DNA of 64,000 nucleotides from Maratus speciosus (lineage: Eukaryota > Arthropoda > Arachnida > Araneae > Salticidae): contig OZ010792.1 in the NCBI GenBank assembly GCA_963932465.1, positions 515,019,100-515,083,099 of the forward strand. Direction: 5' to 3'. The notes below the pieces were generated by a model. That model did not search any database and was not told the DNA's origin. It saw nothing but the letters and a program-made list of their open reading frames with translations. Shown here piece by piece: positions 23,755 through 36,193 of the stretch. The position numbers and the translations under genes were made by a program. Position 1 is the first letter of the stretch. Each line of letters starts with the position of its first letter.

Positions 23755-24075
23755 ACTAGAGTTACAGTGTCTAGAATACATAGTGTGGAAATGTGCTATC
23801 CAAACAATGCTAAAAATTTGTATCCCTTAAATGTGCGACGATACTGCTGAAATACAAAGAGTCGATCGCAGCGATATCTGCGGGATTTTCGCATTACATT
23901 GTATAGACTAGCAATATCTTGCAGTTTTAGAAAATATCCTGCAGATGTCGCTGCGATCTGCATATTGCACCTGCATCATTGCACATTTAAGGGATACAAT
24001 ATTTTACTGCTTTTTGAAGTATTACAGGGATAGCCGATTTCCACACGGTGTATTCTAGTCGCTATACTAGCGTCA
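23755..24075. mobile_element. Foldback MITE, ~160-bp arms
   Basis: The left arm holds CTAGAATACATAGTGTGGAA, TTGTATCCCTTAAATGTGC and GATCGCAGCGATATCTGC; the right arm mirrors each in reverse order. The central unpaired part is about 30 bases. No clear target duplication. Non-coding. Confidence 0.75.
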
Positions 24076-26531
24076 CTACCAACATTGGGGAAGAATTAAC
24101 ATGCCTCCGAAATTTACCTATGTTGATGAAATATGTTTACGCTTTATGTTTTGAATATCTATTCTTTCCTAAACGAAGCAGAGACAGACGATATTGTATT
24201 TACGTTTGATTTATTCAGCTGTTTCTTTTATCGTATTGGTTTGTTCACCTTTAACTTACAAAATGATATTTATAATAATAATATAAAAGAAAAACCCCAG
24301 AAAATTCCGTTGAAATGAGATAATGATCAAAATGTTAATGAGATAAAATTGTAAGGAATTAAATTCGGGTATTGTGTTAATTTATTCACATCGGATATAA
24401 TTTTATCAAGTGTAATACCAATATCTCTATATTTTGCTTTTTTTAACTTTCAGATTTATGTAATTCTAAAACTTTGTAAAAAGGAATTTTTCCCTATTTG
24501 TAATTTTCTTATTATTTATTATACGTTAATATCTTAAATATTATTGAACTATTGTGCGTTGTTTACATAAAAAACAATCTTTTTATTTTATCTGTGAGAA
24601 AGTGAAAATGCGCAAATTTTAAAAGATTATTGTAAAGATTGTTTAATATATTAAACTTCATAATTTAATAAAATATCGGCTGTAAAAATTTTTCTACCAA
24701 ATGGGAATATTTATTAAGTTTTTTCTGGGACTTGTAGAGTGCAATATTTGTATACTTTTACATTACACCATCGCTTTATGTAGCTTTAATTCCAATTATA
24801 TCATATTTACTTGAAAATATCAACACACAGCAGAATCAGCTTCATCACCCTTTACCCGCATTTAAAATCTCTTACAAACACGACCCCAGTAGCAAGGTCA
24901 ATAAAGCATTCTGTTTCCAAACAGCAGGTAGTGAGTTCTGTCCTCCCCCGAGGAAAAAACCTGATGTAAATTCCCTCTACTAAAACATGTAGGTACTTCA
25001 GAAATTCTTCAAAGAATACACCAGCTTGTTTTTTTCTATCTGGGAGAATAGCAAAATATAAAACCAAGTGATGCTAGAATAGCAAATATTAAAGGCAAGT
25101 AATGCCAGCATAGCAAAAATTGCAAGTTATGCTAGAAAAGTAAAAATTAAAAGCAACCGATGGTAGAAATGCATTGTTAGAATAGCAACAAAAAATGTAT
25201 ATGTTGCTTTTGATTTACAAGCAAGTGGTGGTCTTGATTGCTGCTAGGCCAGCAACATATTCAAGCAACACAAGCTGGATTACGTATGCTGGCCAAGCAG
25301 TAAAGTGGGCCAATACACACCATGACCTGCTAGTAATTCTGGTGGAACCAGCAAATGTATTATGGTAGTTTATGCTATTTTACTTGCTGGGATACAGCAT
25401 TTCATTGCTTGTCTAGCAAACAAATACCAGCATGAATTTCAATCTGGGTCGCGAAATCGTCTAGAAGTCAGTTACACATCCAACGTTCAACTTAAAACTA
25501 ATTCTCTTCTACTCTCTCCCTTCTTTCTTCTCAGACGCCGGTATTTTCACCTGTATTTCCAAGGATACCACGTGTTCTCCTGCCCTCTTGTTCGCTGACA
25601 GGTCATCAGATGAGATTATTTTTTGTTCACTAACTCTTGCTTCTCAGCTTCCTATTGTATTATCTACATTCCGATAGATAAAAGCCACTTTTATATTGTC
25701 TCCTTTTATACACCGTTCCCATAGATAAGAAAATGTATCCATAACTCAAGTACGTAGATAATGATATATAGATAAATACATTACATAAATAAAATAAAAT
25801 TAATTTAACATTAATTTACATTAAGCATACGCCTCATTAACGTCAGAGACCTGACAGTGTGCTTTTCGCTTTCTGAGCTATTAAACTATCAGCTGTTAAA
25901 CTATTACATATAAAATCATGAAAACTTGCAATTTTACAGAGAAATGTATGTTAAACATGCTGAAGCAAACTGTTTTTAAATCGAAGAATTATTATAAACG
26001 TTATTGTGGAAATCGGCCACGATAACTCAATTACATAACTTTTATAGGATCAATAACTATGCATAGCACTTTTACTATTTTTTGGAGGCACATACTGGAC
26101 TAGATTGTGCTGTGCAGTATCCAGCCACTTTTTAAATCTGACTATCTTCTCGGGCTTTTTAATCGTAATTTTTATTCATAATTTACAAACAGCCGTAAAA
26201 AAAAGTCCCTGCCGGCCTGGGCCTACAGGCGGAGGTAGATTTCGAAGTTAAGAACTAAATTCACCAACAAAAACTTAAATCAAGATTAGAGATAAACCCA
26301 GTTCCTTCACTTGAGCTCTAGGGAGCTAAACATTTTGTGAAAGTTCTAATATATACGAATACATACACGCATGTATATGAATAGGTTTAAATATGGATAA
26401 AACAAATTCAGAGAACCTCAAAGTGTTAAAATATGTTAATATTTCCATTTATCATGTTTTAATACGTTTCTTCAAACTCACATGTCACATGACGTTACAT
26501 ATTCATCTGCTGAGGTCCATTATACTTCCCA
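24076..26531. other. AT-rich DNA with a GCTGG-rich repeat patch
   Basis: No supported gene. Around 25060-25400 are recurring phrases such as AAGTGATGCTAGAATAGCAAA, GCTGCTAGGCCAGCAACA and TTACTTGCTGGGATAC, similar in style to the CCCAGCAAAG element at 6796-7886; this may be a decayed relative. The other few hundred bases on each side show nothing I can name. Confidence 0.35.
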
Positions 26532-26714
26532 AGGCTAACGAGAAAGACAGGCTACCCGCGATGCATTACACGTATCTTTTTTTACAGACCGCTGGAATCA
26601 CGTGATGCTCGAATGCACCAATGAAGGTGTGCGAAAAGAGCACACGTGTCACTAGCGGTCTGTAAAAAAAGACACGTGGGATGTATCGCGGTAGCCTGTA
26701 TTTTTCGTTAGCCT
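26532..26714. mobile_element. Small foldback, ~72-bp arms
   Basis: AGGCTAACGAGAAAGACAGG at left is mirrored at right by CCTGTATTTTTCGTTAGCCT. The arms continue through TTTTTTTACAGACCGCT and AGCGGTCTGTAAAAAAAG to a core near CACGTGATGC. Non-coding MITE-like hairpin with no clear target duplication. Confidence 0.75.
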
Positions 26715-27015
26715 CGATATTTCCAATATGACGCAATATATATATTTTTTTAATTTGTCAAACTATTTATTTTATTTTGAGTTTTGATGCTGAAATCTTG
26801 TTCTAGAAAACTTATGACGTAATATTCAATTTGTTTTCAATTCGTCAAACTTTTAATTTAATTTTTTTTTCACGTGAAAATCTTGCACTAGAAAAGCAAT
26901 TGTCGTGGTGAGAATTTTATAGTTTTTTTTTATTGTTGCCAACTGCTATAACGAAAAATATTTATTTTTTCCTGTCATTGTTGTGTAAGAGCTGGTTTTA
27001 TCAGAATCTTGTTAA

Positions 27016-27244
27016 CCCATTAACCGCCAAAACTATTACGATAGAAATTTTCAAATTTCTTGTTGAAAGTAGTTTCCCACCACAAATTCAGTAAGGTAAA
27101 TTTAGCTTTACTAAAATAGCAAAATTCCTGCCAATAAATAAGACATTTTTTTAAATTCTAAAATAGTGGTGCCAATGTAATTAATTCATTCTATGAGCAA
27201 TTTATTTTGACTGTTGCGTGAACGCAACGTCAGCGGTTAATGGG
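27016..27244. mobile_element. piggyBac-type MITE, 229 bp
   Basis: TTAA flanks at 27012-27015 and 27245-27248. Ends CCCATTAACCGCC and AGCGGTTAATGGG are near-perfect inverted repeats. The CCC start and TTAA target match the elements at 9167 and 37458. No coding sequence. Confidence 0.8.
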
Positions 27245-27248
27245 TTAA

Positions 27249-28077
27249 GACGGTATTCAAAAATTTTAACACTCCCCATTTCCATTCCCTTGAGCCGATT
27301 TTGCCCATTTTCAATCCCCGCCGAGATATTAAGCCATCTCAAAGTTGTTGGCGAATTTGAAGACAATCCATGCATAATTGCGACTTTTATCGTGCGGGCA
27401 AAATTTGGTACATACATATATATATGAAAAGATAAAAACCCTTTTAAAATTCAAAAATTTAAATTAAAATCCGAAGTTTTTGTCCTAACTTTAAATCTCA
27501 TTCTAAAACCAGTTTTACCCCTTGAAACTTTGTTTCCCAGCAATACATCTTATTACTTTCAGATATCATTTTCGGACGATCCTTAAGAGTAAAAATAGCT
27601 GAGTTGCATATTTGTTATCCATGTGTGGTTAGCTGATTCCCGGGCTGGCCAAACCCAATTCTGGAATCTGAGCCCGCGCAATCAATCAAAAGCTAATCAG
27701 TCAATTAAAGAAATGTTCCTCCCAATTTTACAACTATGCCGTCTGCTGGAAAATATGACAAGCCCCAAGATATTAGCTAAAATCCGCGCCAAAAAAGAGA
27801 GAACTTGCAATTTTGAGAAGCCTGCAAAACCCATGCCAATGTAGCTCCTAAAATCATCAACGTAACGGGCTCGAGGACCTCCGACCGGACTCGCGATCGG
27901 ATTGTACGATGGAGCACGAAATAAATGAGTTCGATCCACCAAAAGGTTCCCGAGTCTAATTATTCCACAAGTAATGCCACCTCAAGAAGTCCTTACATGT
28001 AAAGCCGGCTGTACGGACACATGAAGGAACGTGAATGGCCCGTGACTCCCTATACAAGTCCGGAACGCTCGCGATAT
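27249..28077. other. Moderately GC-rich unique sequence, no gene identified
   Basis: From about 27630 to 28075 the composition is clearly richer in G+C than its surroundings (GCCCGCGCAATC, GACCTCCGACCGGACTCGCG). Short overlapping open frames exist on both strands but none resembles a family I know. It could be part of an old retroelement or a regulatory island. Confidence 0.3.
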
Positions 28078-28099
28078 ATTACACACACACATACATACA

Positions 28100-28157
<58 letters not shown>

Positions 28158-28158
28158 A
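28078..28158. repeat. (AC)n followed by (AT)n microsatellite
   Basis: About sixty bases of AC repeat with a few interruptions, then about sixteen bases of AT alternation. Its reverse strand reads as a cysteine-valine run, which is not a protein. Confidence 0.9.
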
Positions 28159-28159
28159 C

Positions 28160-29660
28160 AAATCGTTATCGATTTCCAATAATTGAAATTAAATTTATAA
28201 TATAGCAAATATTCATAACTCAGACATTTTACAGAATAGAGAAGGAACATGTAACTAGTAATACAGAATTTTATTAAATGCAATTAATTCACTAGCATAT
28301 TGCTGGCAATAAATCTATATGAAACATATGAAAAAAAACCCCCAATTTTTGATAAAGTCTGATTAAAGACAATAGATAATAAATCCGGCTAAATAATGTT
28401 GAACTAGAAAAAGCCGTAACATAAACATACAAAAGATAAAATGGATGAATGAAGCCGGAAGCCTATAAGGTATTTCACTTGATCACGGGTACATAAAATA
28501 CATTTATAAGCAAAAAACATAGTCGATTTCTATAACGGAATTTAGCAATAAGCAAATATTGAATTCCATTATGTACCCAATCGACTAATCACCAGAGAAT
28601 ATTAAACAACCATGTAAAATATTAAACAATGTGAAATCCACAACTATGAAAACAATTAAAAAATGAAACAAATTAAATCATAGACAAACCCAGCACGAGG
28701 ACAGCCAAGACATATCAACATTGACACAAACAGATAACGTACATTGGCTTAAAATCCCGCTTAAATACTGACACAGTTAAAAGCTAATGCCACGGTTGCC
28801 GCAACAGATAGTCCATATAATAATTATTATTACAATCGATAATAATGAACCTGTAATAAATTACAAGAAGTTGTTTAAAATTAAACAATTAATAATTAAT
28901 AGATAATATATATATCTATATAAACTTTTTAGGCGGGGGTAGTTTTGGGTTCCTGGGCTCATATAATGAAAAGTTATGAAGGAATTTTTCAAAAGTCGCA
29001 CCATGGTAACGACTGCAATAGGTAGTATTTCTTACGAAATCTACCTAATAGAACTGTCAAAATTTAAAAAGTCTGAATAACAATATTTCCAAACAACGTA
29101 TCTTCAATTATATATATTTATACGTAGATACTGAATATGATGGAAAAATTTAAAACAAATAAATTATTACATGCAAAAAGTATGTACTGGTAAAACTTAC
29201 ATCACAGTTAAAGCGAATTGAGCATTTTCAAGCATTGAAGTATTTTTTAATGCTACACGGAGAGCGGTTTTATAATAATGCATGGGTAACAGTACACCAA
29301 AGTCGGAAATTGTACGTCAAACGTGGCAAATGAGGTGTGTTTGTACTCTAACTAGCTTTATAAATATCCAGATCTTGGTGCAAGAGCTGTTGCACTCTTA
29401 TACAAAAATGCATGAATACAAAATTTATTACGACTACACATATTAAATTCCGTAATACGGAAATAATAGGGCTCTATCTTAAATAGGACGTAATCACCAT
29501 GGCAACTTAGAATCGTTACCTATCATGGGATATTGAATTAAGTACGTATATAGAATTTAATAGAATGAAGAAAACTTTTATTAATATCGTTTTAAATTTT
29601 GATTTGATTTTCATGAAATTTGAAGTGACTCGACAAAATTCTACAACGATTATATATATT
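28160..29660. other. AT-rich non-coding DNA
   Basis: No supported gene or transposon end. Slight internal echoes only. Confidence 0.45.
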
Positions 29661-29662
29661 AA

Positions 29663-31000
29663 ATTTCAAACCATTCGTTTGGATAGTTTTTTTGTTGTTA
29701 TATGCAGACAGACGGGCGAACCCAGACGACGACTATAGGCGTATATTTATATATAATATTTATATAATTACGAACGCACCTAAAAAGGGCAGTTCTTTAC
29801 ATCATGATGAACAAAAGGCCTTTTGAAAAAAAAATCTAGTTTGATTTTTATGCTTATTTGAAACATTTATTTTACTATTAATATAATATATACTTTTTTA
29901 AATGGAGCAATATTTTGTTATTAGTACATTAGCATTTAATGTATGGTTTTATATATTCAACAGATCATCTATCTATATTTGTATTTATAAATCATGAGCT
30001 TTAAAGCTTCTGGTGGTGAAAATGTAGGCAACATTTAAAATGAAATGTACATTCTCATTCAGAAAACTTAAGTATTTTATTACGCTTCCACAAAGTGGCT
30101 CAATTTCCACAAACGTTTACGTTCATAATTCCTTTTCAGCAAATTTCTCATTTTTCGTTTTTAACCATTTGAAAATTGGTTATTGTCCTCGGTCAGGGTA
30201 GGAAATCAAAAACATATCTGAAGCGTTTTATTAGTTGAATCCCGCATTTTATTAGTTTTTTGATTGGTCTATACAGTAATCTGTATTTTCCCTTTACTTT
30301 CAACGGAGATGGATACTTCTGTTGCCACTATGATAAAAAAGTAATAAAAACTAGAAAAAAAAATTAATAACTCAAACAAATTGAGATACAGCTTTCAAAC
30401 AAATTGCAATTAAAAGTACATTTTTTTCTCTATACGCCGGTGTAAAAAGTAATATTGTGGGATGTTTAGAAGTTTAAAAATGAAATTTCATTTAAAATTG
30501 GTCCAGGAATATTAATGTTTAATCCATGGCGTACGTAATGTATGACCAGCTTCGTAGAAGTTTAAAAATTTACAGTACCGAAAATTGTAAAACTGAAATT
30601 TCTTTTAAAATTTGTTCATGATGGGTCCAGGAATGTTAATGTTTAATCCATGGCGTACGTAACGTATGATGAACTCCGTGCGATTTTTTATGTCTTAAAT
30701 TTTAGTCTTTGAAAAAATCATTTTCCAAATGGTCGTTGTAATTTGTTAAATTGATTTTTTTTTTTTTTTTGGAATGACAGCGAACATTGATATTTTATTA
30801 AATTAAAAACGCTTTTAATGTTTACTTTGCTCACTGAGTCCATTTCTTAGAATAATATTTATCTTCAAATGGCTATTGAGTTTTTAGGTGCGTTCGCAAT
30901 TATATAAATACGTAGCACCTATGCTCGACGTTTGGTCCGTTCGTCTGTCTGTCCGCATATAACAGCGTAAAAACTACCCAACCGAATGGTTTGAAATTTA
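29663..31000. mobile_element. Inverted repeat pair, ~120-bp arms 1.1 kb apart
   Basis: The left arm (29663-29786) runs from AATTTCAAACCATTCG through GCAGACAGACGGGCGAAC to GAACGCACCTAAAAA; the right arm (30881-31000) mirrors it. The interior has a direct repeat of about 125 bp: AATCCATGGCGTACGTAA-type phrases at 30520 and 30645, each preceded by GGTCCAGGAATRTTAATG. The PuACAGACAGACGG phrase is shared with tails elsewhere in the window. Superfamily not assigned. Confidence 0.55.
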
Positions 31001-31550
31001 ATAATCGCCCATAAAATAAAACAATTTTTGAGAAAATGTATCATAACATGTTTTTCTAAGAAGCTCTTCAATATTCAATTGTGCCATGTTTAGAAACTAA
31101 AAATAATGCACGAAAATGAAAAGTAATGGTCGTATCGTCAATGTCACGTCGTATTACTCCCAAACATGTTTTTGCTGTATAATATATTAATACAGATAAA
31201 TTTGCGTATTTTCAATAAAAATTCGGAAAAGCAGAAACCTATTCGAGTTTGAGACAAAAATTTGAAATTTTTTGGTGAACGGTACGGATGAAATTGTGAC
31301 AACTTGGAAATTCAGGCATATGAAACTGTTTAAAGAAGCTGGCACTAGCCATTTTGACAATTTCCCCTCTTGACTAAGTCTGCGGGACATTATTTTTGGA
31401 AATGAATAATAAATTACTGTAAACATCCTCTAATCCAGCATCCTAAGGTCCGGCATGCTGGATAATCCAGCACGACTTTCGGAAACACAACAGAATCCAG
31501 AAGAAATAAAATAGTAGGTTAAAGCAGATTTTAATGAGCCGACAAAGGAA

Positions 31551-32235
31551 ATGTGGACTGATGAGGTCATCATACAGGGTGTTATCAACCCAACAGCCCC
31601 AAAAGACGTTGGCTCTGATGAAGATGATGTGGACGAGTCAAACAACATCAGTTTTAATCAAGCAACTGATGCCTTGAACACATTTTCCAAGTTTTCTGAG
31701 TGCAACAGTTCATTCAACCATGCGGAAATTATCAAACTTCACATAATAGTCCAAGAGCCGACAGCATAAAAACCTATGTTATCAAGCAGAAGAAAATAAC
31801 CTTTCTTTTATGGAAGAGTACAAGTAGGGTAATCTAATGATCCATGTCTACCGGAAGTGAAGCGGTGCATAAGCCAAAAATTAATACCACCAGTAATTGA
31901 TTCGTAGGTTTATCATTGTGTTTTCCTGCTCCCATTCCTCCATGTTTTCATACCTTTGTTTGTAGGACAAACACATTGATAAACCTACGAGTCAACCACT
32001 GGTGGTATTAATTTTTGGCTTATGCACCACTTCACTTCCGGCAGACATGGATCATTAGATTCTCCTATTTCTACTCTTCAATAAAATAAAGGTTTTTTTC
32101 TTGTGCTTGATAACATAGGTTTTTGTGCTGTCGGCTCTTGGACTATAATAAGAAGAGAGAAGACTGCAATTAAACAAACATATATTCGAGATTTGTTTAA
32201 GATGGCTTCTTCGAGTAGGCCTACTGTGTAGGTCT
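31551..32235 (+). pseudogene. Tigger/jerky-type transposase C-terminus, interrupted
   Basis: The open stretch 31551-31745 reads MWTDEVIIQGVINPTA..., DEDDVDESNNISFNQATDAL and AEIIKLHII, matching the acidic C-terminal region of Tigger transposases ('W.tdeei', then 'eAl.al..l..f' and 'l..l..i'). A TA-flanked MITE breaks it after KLHII. Beyond the MITE the same frame family resumes as KTAIKQTYIRDLFKMASSSR (about 32159-32220), the typical KKQTDIRDFFK tail. The family name is recalled from its motifs. Confidence 0.7.
31749..32143. mobile_element. TA-flanked foldback MITE inside the Tigger remnant
   Basis: GTCCAAGAGCCGACAGCATA at left and its complement TGTGCTGTCGGCTCTTGGAC at right start arms of about 165 bp, with a ~60-bp centre. 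TA on each side (31747-31748 and 32144-32145) gives a mariner-type target. It splits a transposase frame, so it is younger than that element. Confidence 0.85.
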
Positions 32236-32811
32236 AACAGTACACGTTTTCATTTTATAGTCTTATAAATATGTTGTGCTTTACATTATTGAGTATTTTT
32301 AAAAATTCTATTGAAGCTGTTTAAAGAATACAAAATATGCCTAAATGTCATTCTTTGTTTAATTCTAGCTTCTGCACGTTTTTTCCTACATTCATCGTAT
32401 AATCCGGAAAATTCCATAATCCGGCATGCTTCAAGTCCCGAACGTGGCGGATTAGAGGATTTTTACTGTTCTTGAAACACTCAAGTAGAAACCGCGTGGA
32501 ACTCCAATTCAGATTGCATCTGTTAAAAGAAATTTAATTTCATATCAGTTGTTTGGAATCCAAGATACGAACATAAAAATCATTAATTTATTTATTACTT
32601 TCTAAAATATAACATCTGCATATACGCTACGCATATATTTTTAACCGTAATAACAAAATTTCACGGTAATTTTGTTTCATAATTATTTGATCGACTAAAT
32701 TTTTTGGTTGTTGGCACGTTACATAAATTATATTTTGGAAGCATTTTGGTCGCGGATATGAAAAGGTTCGCAATCCGTACCATACAATCTGTTTCATACC
32801 GATATACAGTA

Positions 32812-32944
32812 GAATCCCGCTAATCCGAACTAATTGGGACCGGTGCCTGTTCGGATTACAAAAAATTCGGATTACCCGAAATTCCGATAAAAATAGAAAA
32901 GAAAACTTTCTAAAAAATGTAAATTATAAGTACTCAGTAGTATA
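32812..32944. mobile_element. pogo-type left end, partner not found
   Basis: CAGTAGAATCCCGCTAATCC followed by inverted GTTCGGATTAC phrases is a typical pogo/Tigger terminus with its sub-terminal repeat, preceded by TA. The expected right end GGGATTCTACTG was not seen before the next element begins, so the copy is truncated or disrupted. Confidence 0.5.
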
Positions 32945-33525
32945 CTAAATGTCCTATAATCCGACATCCTAAGGTCCGGCATGCTGGATAATCAGGCACG
33001 ACTTTCGAAAAAAATAGTTTTCCTTGTTTAATCACTCCTGATGCTTATAATAATCCAGTGGACCTTCAGAATGAGGAATTACATTACAACCCATTACAAA
33101 CTCTTCAAACTCGCGAATCTATGAATTGTTCAGTCACCCCGTCGATGAGGGGTGAAGAAAAAATAATTTCTGTAGACAATTTGAGAAATCAAACTGTTGA
33201 AAGGAAAAATAAATTTTTATCATCTGAATTAAATACTTTTTGGATTTTAGAAAAGTATTTTATAGTGACTGGCAAACACACTGATATTCGAGATTTTTTA
33301 AAGATGGCTTCTACGAGTAGACCTTCAGTGCACGTTTCCATTTTATATTCGTGTGCATATGTTGACTTTTACATTATTGAGCATTTTTATTATTCTATTC
33401 AAGATGTTTAAAGAATAAAAAAAATGCTTTACTGCCATTTTTTGTTTAATTCTAACTTCTAGACGTTTTTCCCGACATTCAATCCGGAAAATTTCGTAAT
33501 CCGGCATAATGCAAGTCCAGAACGA
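32945..33525 (+). mobile_element. pogo/Tigger-like element remnant 2
   Basis: It shares the left side (TAATCCGACATCCTAAGGTC) and right side (AATCCGGAAAATTTCGTAAT) with the copy at 31416. Inside, 33058-33408 is an open stretch ending VTGKHTDIRDFLKMASTSR, the same transposase tail as remnant 1. Upstream residues (MDLQNEELHYNPLQTLQTRE) are probably the diverged acidic region. It is a deletion derivative without catalytic residues. Confidence 0.65.
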
Positions 33526-33559
33526 AAATAAGTTCGAAATAAATCAAGTCGAAAATAAA

Positions 33560-33937
33560 CAGGGTGAACACCAAAAAAAATATTCTAAAAATCATTTTTA
33601 AAACGAAATATACAGTAGAGTCCCGCTTATCCGAGACCCGCTTAACCGAGTTTCCGTTTTACCCGAGTTATTTTCTTCTGATTGACTGATGGCTTCCATT
33701 ATTATGAAACAGTCATTATAAATGAAGTGTTAGGTGAAGATCAAAGAGCAGCCGCAAAAAGTTAGAACTCTGATTTTCGGGTCAGCAAGGGAAAAAAATG
33801 GCCATAATTTTTTTTAAGCCATCAGCCCATCAGAAGAAAAGGATCCATTCCAAAGGTATAATTCTTCATTTGGCGCCCCTTCGTTCTGGTGCCCGGGGCA
33901 CATGCCCCCTGCGCCCCCCCCCTTAGTTTCGGCCCTG
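33560..33937. mobile_element. Truncated inverted copy of the element at 39931-40623
   Basis: Includes a pogo-type start CAGTAGAGTCCCGCTTATCC at 33612, a stretch with ATTATAAATGAAGTGTTAGG, and the end TTAGTTTCGGCCCTG at 33937. All of it recurs in reverse complement within 39931-40623, including bases outside the pogo end. The terminal CAGGGCCGAA partner is missing on the upstream side. Confidence 0.7.
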
Positions 33938-34017
33938 GGTTTATGTAACGTAACGTTATTTTTCAGAGATAACACTTTAATTGTTGCCTGGTAGAAATAG
34001 CATATCGGGGGCTTACA

Positions 34018-34356
34018 GTTGGAAAGATAGAAAAGACCATGAGTGACGACAACATAAAGGAAGAGAATGCATTTGACAGAAATATCGGATCAGAGAAAAA
34101 ATTAAGAAAATTTTTGGCCGAACGAAACTTCAGCAGCGAAGAAAATCCTGCTGAAAGAAGAAGCAGTGTTTCTAAAATGCATTTTTCAATTCCTACTATT
34201 AGTTCACACTCTCCCTATATTTATTCAATTCCTACTATTAGTTCACACTCTTCCTATATTTATTTATTTATATATTTATTTATATATTTATATATCTTGT
34301 TCAAATTTTCAATCGTTAATAAAATACTCATTATTCATCCTATCAAGTTGAAATAA
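34018..34356 (+). CDS. Candidate exon with polar, acidic N-terminus, uncertain
   Basis: After a splice-acceptor-like GGGGGCTTACAG at 34017, an ATG at 34039 opens MSDDNIKEENAFDRNIGSEK, then KLRKFLAERNFSSEENPAER. The first 45 codons look protein-like: mixed charge and little homopolymer. Downstream the frame enters a 42-bp tandem duplication (about 34188-34262) and then TATTTA repeats giving hydrophobic nonsense, so the real coding part, if any, ends near 34178. No family recognised. It could equally be a transposon-encoded fragment. Confidence 0.25.
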   Translation, partial: VGKIEKTMSDDNIKEENAFDRNIGSEKKLRKFLAERNFSSEENPAERRSSVSKMHFSIPTISSHSPYIYSIPTISSHSSYIYLFIYLFIYLYILFKFSIVNKILIIHPIKLK

Positions 34357-35385
34357 ATTTTTTTGAACTTGTACTGGATGACAATTGATGTTAATACAGT
34401 TTTCTCAAATATTAATTAATTAATTAAATTTTAATTAATTAATTTTAGTTTTGCATGGGAAACAAAATGGCGGCCATTGGTTATTGAACAGCATTTAATG
34501 CATCTTCATATCTATAAAGGGGGTTACCATAGGGGGGACCCTGTTCTGTCGCCAAATACCGCCAAGTTTGTCGCCAACTTGGCAATGTATCGCCAAATTT
34601 GGCGGCCAAAATAAGTCGCCAAAAGTGACGCCAACTTGGCGATATTTCTGATATTTCGCCAAATTCCTATAGAATTCCATTGTAAGCCTACTTGCTTATA
34701 GAAAATCAACAAATTGAGATATTTTAATGCAACAAAAAATAATATTAGCTTAAGGGATTATATTAAATTTTTCTTTGATGACCTAAGTAGGAATTGACTT
34801 TAAAAACAAAATTTTTATATTACTTGTTTATTTATTTATTTATATATCTTGTTCAAATTTTCAATCGTTAATAAAATACTTATTATTCATCCTATCAAGT
34901 TGAAATAATTTTTTTTTAACTTGTACTGGATGACAATTGATGTTAATACAGTTTTTTCAAATATTAATTCATTAATTAAATTTTAATTAATTAATTTTAG
35001 TTTTACATGGGACACAAAATCGCCATTGGTTATTGAACAGCATTTAATGCATCTTCATATCTATAAAAGGGGTTACCATAGGGGGGACCCTGTTCTGTCG
35101 TCAAATACCGTCAAGTTTGTCGCCAACTTGGCGATATATCGCCAAATTTGGCGGCTAAAATGAGTCGCCAAAAGTGACGCCAACTTGGCGATATCTCTAT
35201 ATTTCGCCCAATTCCCATAGACTTCCATTGTAAACCTACTTGCTTATAAAAAATCAACAAATTGAGATATTTTAATGCAACAAAAACTAATATTAACTTA
35301 AGGGATTATATTAAATTTTTCTTTGATGACTTAAGTAGGAATTGACTTTAAAAACAAAATTTTTATATTACTTGTTTTCTGTTCT
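34285..35385. repeat. Tandem duplication of a ~552-bp segment rich in GCCAA words
   Basis: TATATCTTGTTCAAATTTTC at 34291 recurs at 34843, and the match continues to about 34830 and 35380 with few changes. Each copy holds an AT-rich ATTAATTAATTAA part, GGTTACCATAGGGGGGACCC, then a cluster of GCCAA/TTGGC words (34551-34670 and 35101-35215), such as GTCGCCAACTTGGC and CGCCAAATTTGGCG. A related cluster lies on the other strand at 41980-42120. Confidence 0.85.
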
Positions 35386-36193
35386 TTTTCATACATAATG
35401 CTAAAATTGGGTAATTATTTTCTGGCTCTACACAGAGGCGGACAAACATGACATCAAAGCTAAAGGAACCGATTTTGTATAACGATATAGGGTTATACAT
35501 ATAACGCATCAACATTTTGCTAATTCTGGACACTCTTACGACTTCATACATTATCATTCGTCGCCCCCCCCCCCACCCCCCCAAAGATTGATATCGTTAT
35601 CAATGTCTAAAAATTCTTTTTATTTTTACATTCTTTTTCTCTATTTTTATATGTTTGTAGTGATATACACATATGATTATACATTTATTAGTCGTATATT
35701 TTACGGATTCAAGAAGGCAATAAAATATCAATACATGAAACAAATTTATATCAAATAACATCTAAAAGAGTTAGTTATTATTTAAAAGTATTTAATAATA
35801 GCTTATTGTTACATAATGCATTCAACAGTAATACTGTCTTCTTGCATTTGCCCCCTGCCCGGGAAGGGTAAAAGCAGAACTTATCAATAAAACAGCGGAT
35901 AACATTATTTTTCTTTCTTTACTGGTAAACGCAACTATTGTGCGAACTTCGGAAACGTGGTAGCGAACGGGTTAAGGCTTGTTTTCGAAGGGGGGTAAAT
36001 CAGATTGCACCTCAATTGATGAAGAATAAAAAAAATGAAATTTATTAATTAAAATGACAAAATGATTCTCGAGATTTGAGTTGTTCTAGATGCTCCTACG
36101 CCATAATAATTGTTTGCGTACGCTTTCGAGAAAAAGTCTTAGGTTGAAGGTGGTATCCTTAAATATAATTTCAAAAATAGTTCATTAATAGAT
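35386..36193. other. Non-coding DNA with C-run and AT-rich parts
   Basis: No gene supported. Contains a C run near 35565-35582. Nothing else I can name. Confidence 0.4.

Larger units (their letters stand above)
31416..32470 (+). mobile_element. pogo/Tigger-like element remnant 1
   Basis: Left ACTGTAAACATCCTCTAATC and right GATTAGAGGATTTTTACTGT are inverted. Sub-terminal AAGGTCCGGCATGCTGGATA and ATAATCCGGCATGCTTCAAG add to the match. It carries the C-terminal end of a Tigger/jerky-type transposase, split by a MITE at 31749-32143. A shorter copy follows at 32945-33525. The first catalytic region is absent, so this is a deletion derivative. Confidence 0.7.

Noticed and set aside
27982..28283. 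Cysteine/valine-rich reading frame on the minus strand
   Set aside because: It is the (AC)n microsatellite read as protein.
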